Of a DNA stretch of 64,000 nt, positions 11,450 to 23,033 are shown piece after piece. A model generated the notes under the pieces. It was not told where the DNA came from, did no database searches, and saw only the letters and a list, made by a program, of their open reading frames with translations. The DNA is from Phellopilus nigrolimitatus (taxonomy: Eukaryota > Basidiomycota > Agaricomycetes > Hymenochaetales > Hymenochaetaceae), in the NCBI GenBank assembly GCA_021029095.1, contig JAJOHG010000021.1:186001-250000 (forward strand), given 5' to 3'. Within the stretch, counting starts at the first letter, position 1; each line of letters begins with the position of its first letter. The translations under genes were made by a program, and so were the position numbers.

Positions 11450-11735
11450 GTCTTCGATACGATGCACAACTGTAACAGCGGGATCGGATTTCTGGGTAGA
11501 CAAAAAAATAAATTACAGTACTCAGGAGGAGAAAAGTACATTTTAAAAAATACGCAGAGAAACGACAACAACTGAGGCTACAAGTAAGGATAATTAACTC
11601 TAGAAAATGTGAAGTTAATAGTGATTCACGTTACTATTTTGAGTTCACAACCACAGCACTACTCTCGCTGATGAAAGATTTTGTTGTTGTCTACGAAGTG
11701 CCGTTTCGAGCGGATAGAATACGTTGAAGTGTCCC

Positions 11736-13660
11736 TTAATTCGCGAATTCAAGCTTTGGGGAGTTCAGTATACAACAGCGGAGTTGGGCGGAACTTACAG
11801 TTGTGTGCCTATCAACGCTGGTCATGGTAGCTGATAGATCTCCGCGAGGTAGCCCTGAGAAACCGGCGTTGGTACTAGCTAATGACTTCCGTGCGTTTAA
11901 GCTAGTTTGAAAATGGTTTTTTAGGATGCTCAAAGTAGGTGAATCCATAATAGGAGACATACGACGCTAGTAAAGAGTTGATATATACTAGAAATTGTCA
12001 GAAGACTAGTGAGAAGTTACGAGAATGGACTCACATTTTCCTACGGTTTGTTGAAAGGGCACCCAGTAGACTTCACCGGGAAACGCTACGTCCTAAGGCC
12101 AGAGCGTAAGCGGGGAAGAGCACATGGAGATCAAAGGTTCTCTGACCAGTGACACGAAAACAATCTGTGTAACGCTGAAAGTCATTTTTCAGAAATTTGA
12201 TTTAGTAGAGCAAAGGACTGTTTTGGTCCATACACTGTAAGAATACCTCTGGTGACGGCGTACACGACGAGATTATCGACCATTTGCTGGGTGTTACTAG
12301 ACATATACGTTAATCCTTGGCTAGACGTAGACGCAAATGATGAGCTTACCTCCTAACCCCACTGCGGTTTGCTTTCAGATAGTATATGAAACTAACTGTG
12401 ATAATAATGTCACAGAGGGCATCGAGGCCCTGAGCAATGCTTCCAGAAATCTGTACGTACGTTAGACAAAGCACCCTGCAAAACGAACTTAGACGAACCC
12501 AGACGGCTGGGTTAGCTAGAGAAAGGCCCGACTGATTGCGAAACCTGTGAATGAAAGAATCAGACTCGTGTCTGAAAACGTATAAGATCTCCAAGACCTA
12601 CAAATAAATTACGACCTCTAAAGGATTACGTACATCTCAATCAAATGTGTGTAATAGATAAAAGATGATCCTTACCCATATCTACGCCTGTAGCTCTTAG
12701 ATCAGCCACGGAGCTAAAGGAAACCAGGGAAGGCAAAGCCTACCTATAGCGGAAAACGCCAAAACAACCTGAAAGAACGCGTAAGATATAGAAAATAGAC
12801 AATACTTATGGATGTCTGCTTACAATCACACAAAACAAAGGTTTATTTTTGCTGACTAGAAGTCAATTAAGTGGCCATCTTACTTGTCGTTAAAATTCTA
12901 CTGACCCATCAAGATTTGCCAGGCAAAGTAACTAGAGAAGTTTTGTCAATGAGCTCTGATAGATCTCAAACCCGACGTACCTTTGGGTAATAAAAGTGAT
13001 TGTGTCCTTCATTATTTAGAAAAATCAGGGAAAAAGGCGGTAAGGAAGAAAAAACATCATACCACACATTCAATTTGGAGCTAGTTGAAGATGAGTTATT
13101 CGGCGTTGAATTTCGAATCGAAGCAAGAAAGGGTCGTAGAAGAACTCACGGCATAGCTCCTGATAAATTTTGAAAAACAACCAAAGTGCAAAGGATAAGG
13201 AGCTGTCCTTACCAAGGAATTATGAATACGACGTTCGCTTTCCCGAGATTGAGCACCAGATAATAATAGATCGTATGCCCGATAAGTGCAGTAGTCAGAG
13301 TATCAAGAGCCCTAAAACGAGAGCTTTTAGACGAACTGCTAGAGAGCGCTAAACGTCAAGGCACAGACCATAGAAGAGTGACCTAGAGCGTCGCATTCAA
13401 CACGATCGAAAATGTAGTTCATGCTCTGTTCATACCAATATCTTGACAAATAGCGGGTCTTTCGGATGATTGCGATAATAGAGGTACAGCTGAAGACAAG
13501 TAATCCCATACAACCTGCCAATCTTTGTCAGTAAAACAAAAGGTATTGTAGACGTGGACGTGACGGGAGCTTACGTTGTTGCAACGCTGTATCCGATGAA
13601 AGTAGCCGAAAGAGCAATCTTGAGTGCGGTGAAAAGTTCCGCATCAAGGTCTGCATCCAT
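11736..13660 (-). CDS. Seven-transmembrane protein of the DUF6534 type, very intron-dense
   Basis: Typical of the expanded DUF6534 family of mushroom membrane proteins; the function is unknown. Firm exons (descending): 13660..13575, 13514..13436, 13382..13369 (14 nt), 13311..13213. These read MDADLDAELFTALKIALSAT, then TLYGITCLQLYLYYRNHPKD, VTLLW and ALDTLTTALIGHTIYYYLV. The series continues with exons of about 10, 18, 26, 26 and 24 nt, giving PWSYALQIECVDTITFITQ and SYFAWQILMGVVLAFSAIG. Later exons give SGSIAQGLDALCDIIITVSF, FPGEVYWVPFQQTVGK and LYINSLLALNARKSLAS, the last being the family signature before the C-terminal tail; the stop is at 11,738-11,736. Exon borders between about 12,700 and 12,500 and around 12,300-12,050 are uncertain. 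Phases agree across all firm junctions. Confidence 0.75.
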
Positions 13661-15775
13661 GACAATCGGTGCACTGATCTTAGAGGTGCCCGTTGTTTCT
13701 CGACTCGTTGCCCCTTTATATAACGAGGGGATAAAACAGAACCGCGGAGAGCTGTAGATGCCGATACCAAAGAATGAACTTCTATGATGTCAAAGCGTTT
13801 CCTGAATCACTGAGATATAACGAAAGATAAATTAGCAACGGGAACTGAAACGCACCTGTCGTCGTGTTGTCCGGCCCCCGTCTTTGTATTTTACGGAAGA
13901 AGTTTCCATGTTCTAAAAGTGGAGGCTCGCTAAGCAAATAAGAGTATATTCCTCGATCTGAGAGCTTCCCAAAACCAGGTCTCAGGTGTGGGACAAGCCA
14001 AATCGAGAGAAATCGGACTCGAAACATCTAGCAATCTCTTCTATGAGATTTGAAATCTAGAGGCGCTGTGGCTTTTCCGATCTCTCGTGCTTCTCGCCTC
14101 AGAACCACAGAAGCCCTACTGCTAGTGGCTACGGCTAATTGACGAGCGGCACGCGGAAGCCCGGATCAACATTTTTTTCTAAACCCGAACCTGACTTTAG
14201 ACATATACATCAGCTAGGCGCACAAACATACGAGGAACATACGCAAATACCGTAATGTAGGTATGCAGGAGTTGAGACGCGGACAGCCTCTAGAGAAAAT
14301 AGCATGGGGTGTAAAGCTTGTAATGTAGGTTCATAGGAAAGCGTTACACTCACATCAGCAGCAACCTAAGATTACCATCTCTACTGGGAGAGGGTTGTGA
14401 AGCTTCAACATCTTGATAAAGTGTATGTCTTGAGTATTGAGGCGAGAAATACTTAGTCGCTACGTTCGAAAAGCCGTCTTCTCGAGAAAGGTGGTAAACG
14501 CCATGTCCATTGTGCTTGCACGCTTGGCTCCAATCGAATACAAAAACAGCCGTCAGTGAACAGCCTTGCGGTTACGCGTGCTGCCGGCACCACAATGCTT
14601 AGCCCGAGGTAGCCGCCGCGTAGTCTGCACTAGCCGCATTGCCCATCGCGCTCCACCACAGTTTACACCGTGTCATTGAACTTGTTCCACGGGCAGTGCA
14701 ATGACTTCGTCCTCCACCTGAGTCTCTCACCAAGGGGTAGAGAATTCTCCTTGATGACAAGCATATCGTATTCCATAGCAGCGTCAAACAGTACAGCGAA
14801 GTTCGTCGAACGTGGAGTAATAGAATCCAGAACCGGTTCGCTCGTCCATTCTAAGATCAAACCCTAATAGTGCCTTAGCTTCACCGCTGGGAGACTAGAT
14901 ACAAGTATTTGAATAGCACTTCGACTCTTCGAGACATCGCAGATCTGGAAGAATTTGACAAGCGTGTACTTCAATATGGCGACGAGATGGTAAGATCTTG
15001 ATGCCAAAATATGTAGCCACATTTAGCCAAAGATAGCGAAACTCCAAACTCAAGGACGGAACTATGTAGCTCGTGAGGATGTTCAATACAAAGCTCCGAA
15101 GCCGCAGTAAAATACTGTTTATGTAATCGCAGTAGCTCGTAACACTATTAGCAAGGGAAGAGATTGAGTTTCACGATTCGCAACGGAATATACACAAGGC
15201 TACAACAAACTACTTTTGTTCCTCTTTTGGTTCACAGGTGTTCTTTTGAACAACAACAAAAACACGGATACGGGCTGCAGTGGGTTTGGCAGAAGACATA
15301 AACAGATGAGGAGCAAACAAACGAATGAAAAAGAGTGTCGAGTCCGTATTTGAGAAACGAAGGAGGGGATAAACTAGGGAGCCATGGTTGATACGAAACT
15401 GCGAAAGGCAATTCAAGGAGCATCTTGAGTTTAAAAACGAGTGTGCTTGCGAGGTCGGACGTGTGGTTCGGTGAGCATGTCGAAGACGGAGAACAATGAA
15501 ATTAAAATGGAAAGAAATTGGTATACGTTATAATAAAAAGGGGGTAATGCGAAATAAGTAGCAAAGTTTGAATAAAAACGTATGTATGTATGCACAACAT
15601 GAGTCCTTGGAGAAAAGAGAAAAGAGTTGAAAATCGAAAGAGTGAGAAAAAAGTGTAATGAAACAGAGAGATGCAATTGACAGAAAGAACAAAAAGGAAA
15701 AAGACAGGGAAGAGAGCCTTTTTCACGCGGAGTTGGAAGCACGGTGCCCGATGTGAAGACCTAGACATGATAGGC
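13661..15775. other. Intergenic interval without a supported gene
   Basis: Contains the upstream region of the 7-TM gene and, toward 15,400-15,775, A/G-rich sequence that would be the pyrimidine-rich 3' UTR of the F-box/WD40 gene on the minus strand. Short coding-like stretches (plus strand about 14,890-14,992; minus strand 14,867-14,663) have no recognisable family and do not extend. Confidence 0.45.
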
Positions 15776-18224
15776 TCACTGGAAGAGCGAAGTGTCCAGG
15801 TCGTGCCCGAAGTCGAGCACGACAACCTTCTGGTCATGCGATGTGCTATATTGATACACGCATGGAAAAGAGTCAGCCGTTGAAACAAACTCAAAGAGAC
15901 AGAAGTAAGAGGGAGAGTAAGGCTACACACCTGACAATCCTTCTCACATCGAACTTCACGTCGAAGATGTGGCTTTCGTGCGTCCTAAATTCCCTCACGA
16001 CTCGTCCGGTCGCTCCAGCGGGGCCAGGGGAGAAGATTCCTGAAAGGTCCCACACCTTGACGGTTTTGTCGTAGCTCGCACTAACAAGGCGTTGCGAATG
16101 CGGGTCGAATGCAAGCGCGCGCACTAGGAGTGTGTGCCCTGAGAGCGTGGCGAGACACGCGCCCGTCGACGCACGCCACACCTTGATCTTGCAGTCATTC
16201 GAACCAGAAACGATCAGATCTCCCTAAAGGAATGTTTCAGCGGGTTAAAACCCATTATGAAGTGCGACGAGAAAAAAGAGAACGAAAGGAATAGGTAGCG
16301 AAATTTAAGGGAAAGGGGACGCACCTTGAATTCGATACATGCAAGCCCGCGATCGTGCCCCTCGAACGTACGCACGCGTGAGCCGCTAACAATATCCCAG
16401 AGCATCATCTTACCGTCACCACTCGCGCTGACGACAAGTCCGCCTTGCAGTCCAACGGCGTTTACGGGACCCTCATGCCCCGCGAGCGTTTGCGCAAGCG
16501 TGAGCGTACGCCGGTCCCACACCCGGATCAACCCGTCTTTCGAACAGCTCACGATCCACTGCGAGTCAAGCCGCAGGTCGAGCACCCCACCCGTGTGCCC
16601 CCGCAGTACGCGCTTCACGAGTTCCGGGCCTGCTGTGATCGGTGCCGCATTTGCACATCCGTGCCCGCTCACGCGCCAGAGCTTACGCAAATCCCACACA
16701 AGCACCGTGCAGTCACTGCTGCCCGAGACCATGATTCCATCCGACTCGCATCCGTCCATGAAAGTGTCACCATCCTCGCCCGCATCCGCACGCGCCATTG
16801 CGGCTTTATCGAACTTGAGGCAAAGCACGCTACCCGCATGCCCGCGGAGTGTTGCTCGCAGGCGGCCAGTCTCAAGGTCCCAGACCTTAATCGTGCGGTC
16901 GCGCGATCCTGTGACAAGTCGACGTGCGTCGAACTCGAGACAGTACACACTGTCCTCGTGCCCTATGATACGCGTCGTGCGCGGCTCTGCATGCGTCCAG
17001 CGTCGGTCAAGCTCCGCACGCGTCCGGTAGAGTCGCTGCCAGTCGAGTGCGAGCGGTGCGAGGCGTGGATATCTCGGTCGCGCAGGCGAGCTTTCCGCGG
17101 TCGTGCGCGTGTTGACGCTCATGAGCGACAAGAGCCGCATGCGTGCTTGCAGGGTAAGCTCGGCCTGCTGAGCATCGATGAGCCGACGCGCCTTCCGCTC
17201 ATTAACACGCCAGCCTTTTTGCACGATCTCGCGATAAAATAGGGCGCGCCACACGAGACTGTCATCTGCAAGCGCGGTCCAGCGTCTGCAAACGCTTCGA
17301 CACGCGAGTGCAGACTGGAGGTCGAGCAACGCAAAAATAGTCAGCGCGACCTCGGTAGGTAGACAACCGACGATGTCTGAAACAAAAGAAAACAAGTTAC
17401 AATACAATGTTTCAGAAATTTATAAAACAAGCTGTACCCATGCCGGTTGTGGGACCCATGGCAATAAAGCATGCCTCATCGATGAGCTCGCCTTCCTCGC
17501 CATCTAGCGGAAGTCCGTCAAACCCGCTTTGAGACTTTGTCCGCGTACGTCTCGCCGGAGAGGACAGAGCACCCCAGATGCGGCCTAGAGTAGCTCTGCT
17601 CAGCTTATTCGACGAGCGGCGCATAGACCCGCTGCCGCCTCCCTTAGATGGCGAGATGAATAATGTGCAATTGGGTGTACCTTCGGGGCCCGATGTAGGG
17701 GAGCTGAAGACATCGTAGAGACCGCTCATGTGGGAAGGCGGCATGACATGTACGAAGGACATCGGCGACGGAGGAGAAATAAAGGAGAAATCCGCGGTCG
17801 GGGCAGGCGAAGGGGGGCGGGTGACCGTATCGGCGCTAGAAACTTCTGCGAACGAGCCGTCTACCATAACAATCTCGTTTGCATCGTCAGGCGACGGGCG
17901 CGGGCGCGGATGAGAAATCGTGTACGGAGTCGGGCTTGTGCGCGAGCCATTGAGGACCGCGCCAAGGAGTTTGCTAATGCGCGGCGGGCGGATGGTGTCG
18001 GCGCCACTGCCGAGACTCAGGCTCTGAGCGTGTCTGCTGCTGCTGCCACCCTCGTTATTCGCGCTGTCGCGAGGGAAAGAGTCTACGTCCGGCGCGGAGG
18101 CAGAGAGCGCGTGCTTCGTTGGGAGCTTCGGGAACGTGGAGGTTTCGTAAATGAATGGTCGTGTTGGATTGCGCAACGTTGAAGGGCCCGCTACCGGAGC
18201 GTTGTCGGTGGGAACGAAGAACAT
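15776..18224 (-). CDS. F-box/WD40 repeat protein, SCF substrate receptor
   Basis: Substrate-recognition subunit of an SCF ubiquitin ligase: the F-box binds Skp1 and the propeller binds phosphorylated targets. CDS: complement(join(15776..15845, 15931..16223, 16325..17376, 17438..18224)), 733 aa. A long Ser/Pro-rich N-terminus (about 260 aa) precedes the F-box (DIVGCLPTEVALTIFALLDL ... CRSVCRRWTAL), a linker, and seven WD repeats with clear GH...WD pairs: GHEDSVYCLEFD / RDRTIKVWDLETG, GHAGSVLCLKFD / SDCTVLVWDLRK, GHTGGVLDLRLD, GHEGPVNAVGLQ, GHDRGLACIEFK / NDCKIKVWRA, and GHTLLVRALAFD / YDKTVKVWDLSG. It ends VVVLDFGHDLDTSLFQ. The layout matches Met30/sconB and beta-TrCP-like proteins, but which of these it is cannot be settled from the sequence alone. 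Confidence 0.9.
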
Positions 18225-19378
18225 GGCGGGAATGAGTCGACGCCGCGCGCGACGATGAGCACGAAGTTGAACCTCCTCCAGTAAGAGTTGCGATGTCTAC
18301 GCAAGACAAATATATTACATAAACGTGCAGTGTGACGAAATTAAGTAATTTATATACACGTAGTTTTGTTTTTCTCCAGTGAATAGCTATTATCGACAAA
18401 CATGTACTTGTTACGGGCTGTATGTTCATTATTAGGGCTATTTTATTTATTTATTTGTCTTCTGTAATGCGCTGTTTGACTTCCAAAAGTATCGTTGCGG
18501 AAATCTGTCTAATGTATTATCGTTCAATGTCACGCATTGACTCTTATCCTAATACAATATCCTTCCGAAAACGCGGACAATGGGCGGCATGAGCGAGTCT
18601 TTCATTCGAATGCCCTTGTCTCTTACCGCTACAACCTTGACGTGGATGTTTTTCGTTGAAGATGCTCCTTCACTTCGCAGTCATAGTGATCCTTAACTAG
18701 TCCATTCTGCATTTCCTTAGCTTTAGCGCAAGTGCAATTTGCACGGATGCAGATATCTTGTGTACCTCGCCATACTCTCTGGCATAAGCGCCCTTCTCAG
18801 CCTGCATGAAGGGCTCTGGCAGGGTTTAATGTGAGTTGTGAAGTATCTGCAGAGGCTTGCTTGTGATTGACAACTTGTTTGGTGTGCCTGGAAGCTCGGG
18901 CGTCTCTGCATTAGTCATGTCGTTTATACTCGCGATCCTTTTCACAAAAAAACCACATCACGTTTCAGGTCTCCTTGCTTGCCTAAACGTGATCTACAGG
19001 CATACTATGAAGTCTTGGTAATATGGTATGGCATATCGAATATGCCGTATCCTTTGCCTTCGTCGCCTGCATATTTCTCTCTTCATATTCAGACTTCTCA
19101 AACATCTGCAGTTCGCATCGGAGCTGCAAGCAAGACGAGCTCAGCCAAAGTCGTAGAAAACCCTCGGCGTTTTTTCCCTATCATTTCCCCAACGCGAACA
19201 CGCAAAGGATGTTGACATATTACTTTCGTGTTTCCTCGACTACATTCTGAGTTCGTGCTTTAGGGGTCAGACTCATTAGATACATAAGCAGGTCACAGAG
19301 CTTCAGTCCCCACACCCGAAAGGCATTTCGAGATTCCAATCTTACAGATGACATTCGAAACCAAACGTTACCGACACA

Positions 19379-19745
19379 GAGTCGCCAGATGCCCTTGGGA
19401 GCATCCCGAATGCTGATCGCGATGATATATTTGTGTATCCAGACTCAGTACTACCGAACAAGCGAGCTTCTCCCGCGATCTATGATCAAAGGTAAAACCC
19501 TCAGAGAAGACAGTATAGAGTCTAATGCGGATCAGCCTGTTGCCCATGGGAGGGCTTCTGCTGTTGACCTAGAAGCAAGTGTTTTAAGCATTTTATCTAC
19601 CTTCAAAATTCAAGCTTGCAAGATAATATGGTTATTCGATATATTCATCTATCGCTTAGCGAAGGGGATTCCACCATCTGAAAAAACTTGTGAAGAGTTG
19701 CAGACAAGGAAACAAGATTTGCGAAGATCAATTATTAATATTTAG
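19379..19745 (+). pseudogene. Possible relic of a cytochrome P450 C-terminal half
   Basis: One frame reads PLGSIPNADRDDIFVYPDSV then LPNKRA, resembling the P450 PLG-P-H...DD-Y...PNKWA region. After a frame change, a run resembling KGKTLREDS and DQPVAHGRASAVDLEASVLS leads into ILSTFKI, like the stretch that follows the haem-binding loop and ends the L helix. The Cys of the haem motif is absent, the loop is scrambled and the frame shifts. This is a pattern-level resemblance only. It could be chance. Confidence 0.33.
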
Positions 19746-19894
19746 GCCTTCCTTACTTCTTCTACTTACAGTATTTCTGGTTATGAGAGATGAGGGGTCT
19801 TGGGGAGAGCATTAGGGCTGCTTGCTTGATCTGAAAGACGCGTCTCGACATATTGAAGATATCCACTTACCTCCGGTGTACATGTACTGGACTC

Positions 19895-19930
19895 GGACCT
19901 TGAATCGGAGTGGACCCACTAAGGATCGAC
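19895..19930 (+). repeat. Dispersed 36-bp repeat, copy 2
   Basis: Second copy of the element at 11,414-11,449 (34/36 identical), in the same orientation, 250 bp beyond the 3' end of the ETF-QO gene coding region. Confidence 0.75.
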
Positions 19931-20180
19931 ACTTACATGATAAATCCATGATTTGCATGTACCGCCGCGAGCGAATATCCCACTCAAAGGTAAATGTAGG
20001 CAAGCCGGTAGTCGAATATTCATGGATATAGGACTTAAACCTTGCTTGATTGGTTATAAGACTAGTTCTGGAAGTTGGAAAGAAGAACGTGTTTTCCCAA
20101 CGCCCGCATCATATACATGTATAGTCGAACTCCCCAAAATCTTTACATTGCGAAAAACGGAGAAGACGGGAAAACAGGAC

Positions 20181-22244
20181 TTACGTCAAGGCTGAAAGGA
20201 CTATGGTTAGACGAGGGAAGTTGGAAAAAACGCCACGATGCTTACTGTACTTCGGACCCCCTCCACCCTCGGGCACGGTCCACGTGATATCTTGCGTGGG
20301 GACCTTCACGTCGCATAGCTTGCAATGGATACAATTCTAAGGTGGAGAAAACAAGAATCACGAAGTCAGAAATTTGCAAGCAAGCAAGATACGTTGGCAG
20401 TTTCGCAATTACCTGAGAGTTGATGACGAACTTCTTCCCGCCATACCCGCCGCGTGCCTCTGTGCCCTCCGCACCCTCGTCCTCGACGTATTCGTACACG
20501 GCCGCGGGGCATGCTCGGGAGAGGAGGCCCGCGAACTCGCCGACGTTCTCCTTCACATGCGCGGCGCGCGCTTCCGCACCGGGAGGCAGACGAAGGTGCA
20601 CCGGCTGGTCCTCGGCATGGTTCGTGCCGGTGAGCGCAACGGAGGTGAGGATGTCCGTCGAAAGCGGCGGCTGCGGCGGCGGGTATTCGATGGGTTTGCA
20701 GTCCCTGGGAGCTCTCTTAGTTAAAATAAAAAGAGGAAAAAAAACATGATAACGATGCTTACCGCGCGCGTTTCGTGTGCTGTGCGTCTGTAGTTCTGGT
20801 CTTGTTTCGGAACGTCCAGGGTGTGCGTCCCTTAAGGAATAGGGTGTCGATACCGGAGTACGCGATGCCTCCCCAGATTCCCAGTGGCGAGTTGAAGCTC
20901 GGGCGTAAGTTCCGCACCTCCTTCAGATCCTTCCAGACCCAGCTGTTTCTCAGCGCCGTGTCGTATGGGCTCATGTCGATGGCTTCCTCATTGCCTTCTT
21001 TATCCGCGCCCTCGATCGCAGCAAATGCAGACTCGGCAGCAAGCATACCGCTTTTCATCGCGTTGTGCGTGCCCTTGATCTTTGCAACGTTGACGAAGCC
21101 GGCCGCACAGCCGACGAGGGCGCCGCCGGGGAACGCGAGGCGAGGAACGGATTGGATGCCACCCTCGTTGAGCACGCGGGCGCCGTACGCGACACGCTCT
21201 CCGCCCGTCAGGAGCTTCGAGAGCAGCGGGTGGTGCTTCATGCGCTGGAGCTCGCGGAACGGTGAGAGGTACGGGTTTGCGTAGTCGGCCGCAATGACGA
21301 GCCCAAGAGAAATGAGCCCATCATCCATGTGATAAATCCAGCCGCCGCCGTATGTGCGCCAGTCGAGCGGCCAGCCCATCGTGTGCACGACCTCGCCTGG
21401 CCGGTGCTGCGCGGGGTCGACGCGCCAAACTTCCTTCACGCCCATTCCGTACGTCTGCGGGTCTGCGTCCTTCCGCAGATCGAAGTGCTTGATCACAGAC
21501 TTCGAGAGCGAGCCGTGTGCGCCCTCTGCGAGGAGCGTCACCTTCGCCTTGAAGGCCATTCCGGGTTCGAAAGAGTCCTTCATGCGAGACTCGCGGTCCA
21601 GACCAACGTCGTTGGTGATCACGCCCTGCACTGTCTTTTTATCTCCCGAATATATGACCTGCGCACCACCGAAGCCTGGGTACACCTCGACGCCGGCTTC
21701 CTCTGCAATCGATCCTAACCACGCGGTAAATCTTGAAAGAGACACAATGTAGTTCCCCTTGTTGCTCATTTGCGGCGGATGAGGAATAGGAATCGAGAGT
21801 GAGCTGGTGAGGAAACGCATGGAGTCGGAACGGGCTGGTTGTGTTAGTGGATGGTCTTCCCGTTGTTGCCATTCCGGCAGGAGCTCGTTCAGAGCGCGAG
21901 GTTCGATGACAGCTCCAGAGAGGATGTGTGCGCCTGGGGTTAAGTCGGGTGAACGGTCTGTAGGGACATACAGCTGGCTACTCACCGACCTCACTCCCCT
22001 TCTCGAGGACAACGACGCGTATTTCGCGTCCCTTCTCCTGTTCGAGCTGCTTCAGTCTAATGGCTGCGCTCAAACCGGCAGGGCCTGCGCCAACGATGCA
22101 CACGTCCACCTCATCCTCCACCCTTTCCACCTGGCTCGGATCGAATTTTACGCGTCCTCGTCGTAGAGGCGTCGAGTGTAGCTGTCGAGCGCGCAGACAG
22201 CGCGTCAGGTTCACCGAAGGAGGTCGAATCCGTGCCAAAGGCAT
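20181..22244 (-). CDS. Electron transfer flavoprotein-ubiquinone oxidoreductase, mitochondrial
   Basis: Passes electrons from ETF (fatty-acid and amino-acid dehydrogenation) to ubiquinone at the inner mitochondrial membrane. CDS: complement(join(20181..20191, 20246..20336, 20413..20704, 20763..21933, 21986..22244)), 607 aa, close to the usual length. An Arg-rich presequence ([20 protein letters not shown]) precedes the FAD dinucleotide motif [19 protein letters not shown]. Next come [18 protein letters not shown] and the ubiquinone-binding segment [10 protein letters not shown]. The [4Fe-4S] ligands are seen in [10 protein letters not shown] and NCIHCKLC. The last coding exon is only 11 nt: it completes the conserved ending GGGGPKYTLT. 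Yeast homologue: CIR2. Confidence 0.94.
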
Positions 22245-23033
22245 TGCAGCGAGAGTCTACTGCTATAATCACGTCTATATAACAGACAAACTCAACGCCT
22301 GTGATTCGCTCGCAGTTCGCTCGTGTTTTCAGGCGAACGCCGTAAGCCCGATGTCCGATGTCGAGTTTGATTGGGGTTTTTTCTTGCGATAATGCTGACG
22401 ATGAGGACGTCGAAGACGGAAGCTAAGTAACATTGACAAAAGACGGCACAGGACGACTAAGTCCAGCAGTATGATTCATGAATGCGTTCATGCAAAGCTC
22501 CAAGAGCCAACTACTAAATCAATTGGTGTACTAACAGTATTTGAGTTCAGCTAATCTACAACCGTGACGGCGGGGTGGTGGATGTCAATGCATGCAACAA
22601 AAAAAGCAGGAAGAGTGTAACGAATGAACGGGTCGCCATTTATGCGTTCTGGAAAAGTTCATTCGGGGCCGGGATTGAGTAAAATGCAATGCATGACACC
22701 TAGAAGAATCGCAAATGTAAAAGAAGAAGAAAAAGAATTGACAGATAAAGGGGCATGCAAGCGGAAAGATGATGGATGGGAATAGTGGTTGTGTTTCAGA
22801 TGTGTGCGAAGTATACCGAAAGAAAGAAGAAAAGAAAAGAAAAAATTGAACCTGAGATTGCAGGGAATGCATGATTATGTGGATATATGAAGTGGTCCTG
22901 TACAAAGCCAAGAAGTAAACAACTGAGTTAATAGCGAGTTCAAAGCAAGATTCAAAGAGACCAATATTCCGTCTGAGTTCCAGTTGATCTCCGTGCTTAT
23001 TGTCGTATTCGTCCAGATGGAAGAAGCACGCGA
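22245..23033. other. Interval between ETF-QO start and the next gene's stop
   Basis: Both flanking genes are on the minus strand. The part near 22,570-23,030 is pyrimidine-rich on the minus strand and is best read as the 3' UTR of the membrane-protein gene; the rest would carry the ETF-QO promoter. No other gene is supported. Confidence 0.45.

Larger units (their letters stand above)
10408..11735. other. Gene-poor interval with a hairpin and a dispersed repeat copy
   Basis: No supported gene. Open frames around 10,906-11,364 (+) lack a good start and any recognisable motif. The interval contains a perfect 12-bp inverted repeat (10,747-10,782) and one copy of a 36-bp repeat shared with 19,895-19,930. 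Confidence 0.5.
18225..20180. other. Gene-poor interval with a probable P450 relic and a repeat copy
   Basis: Between the F-box/WD40 gene start and the ETF-QO stop. Apart from the relic at about 19,379-19,745 and the 36-bp repeat at 19,895, short open frames here show no family features. Confidence 0.4.

Noticed and set aside
16326..17242. Long open frames on the plus strand (over 230 codons)
   Set aside because: They are antisense shadows of the F-box/WD40 gene, whose frame has clear F-box and WD repeats.
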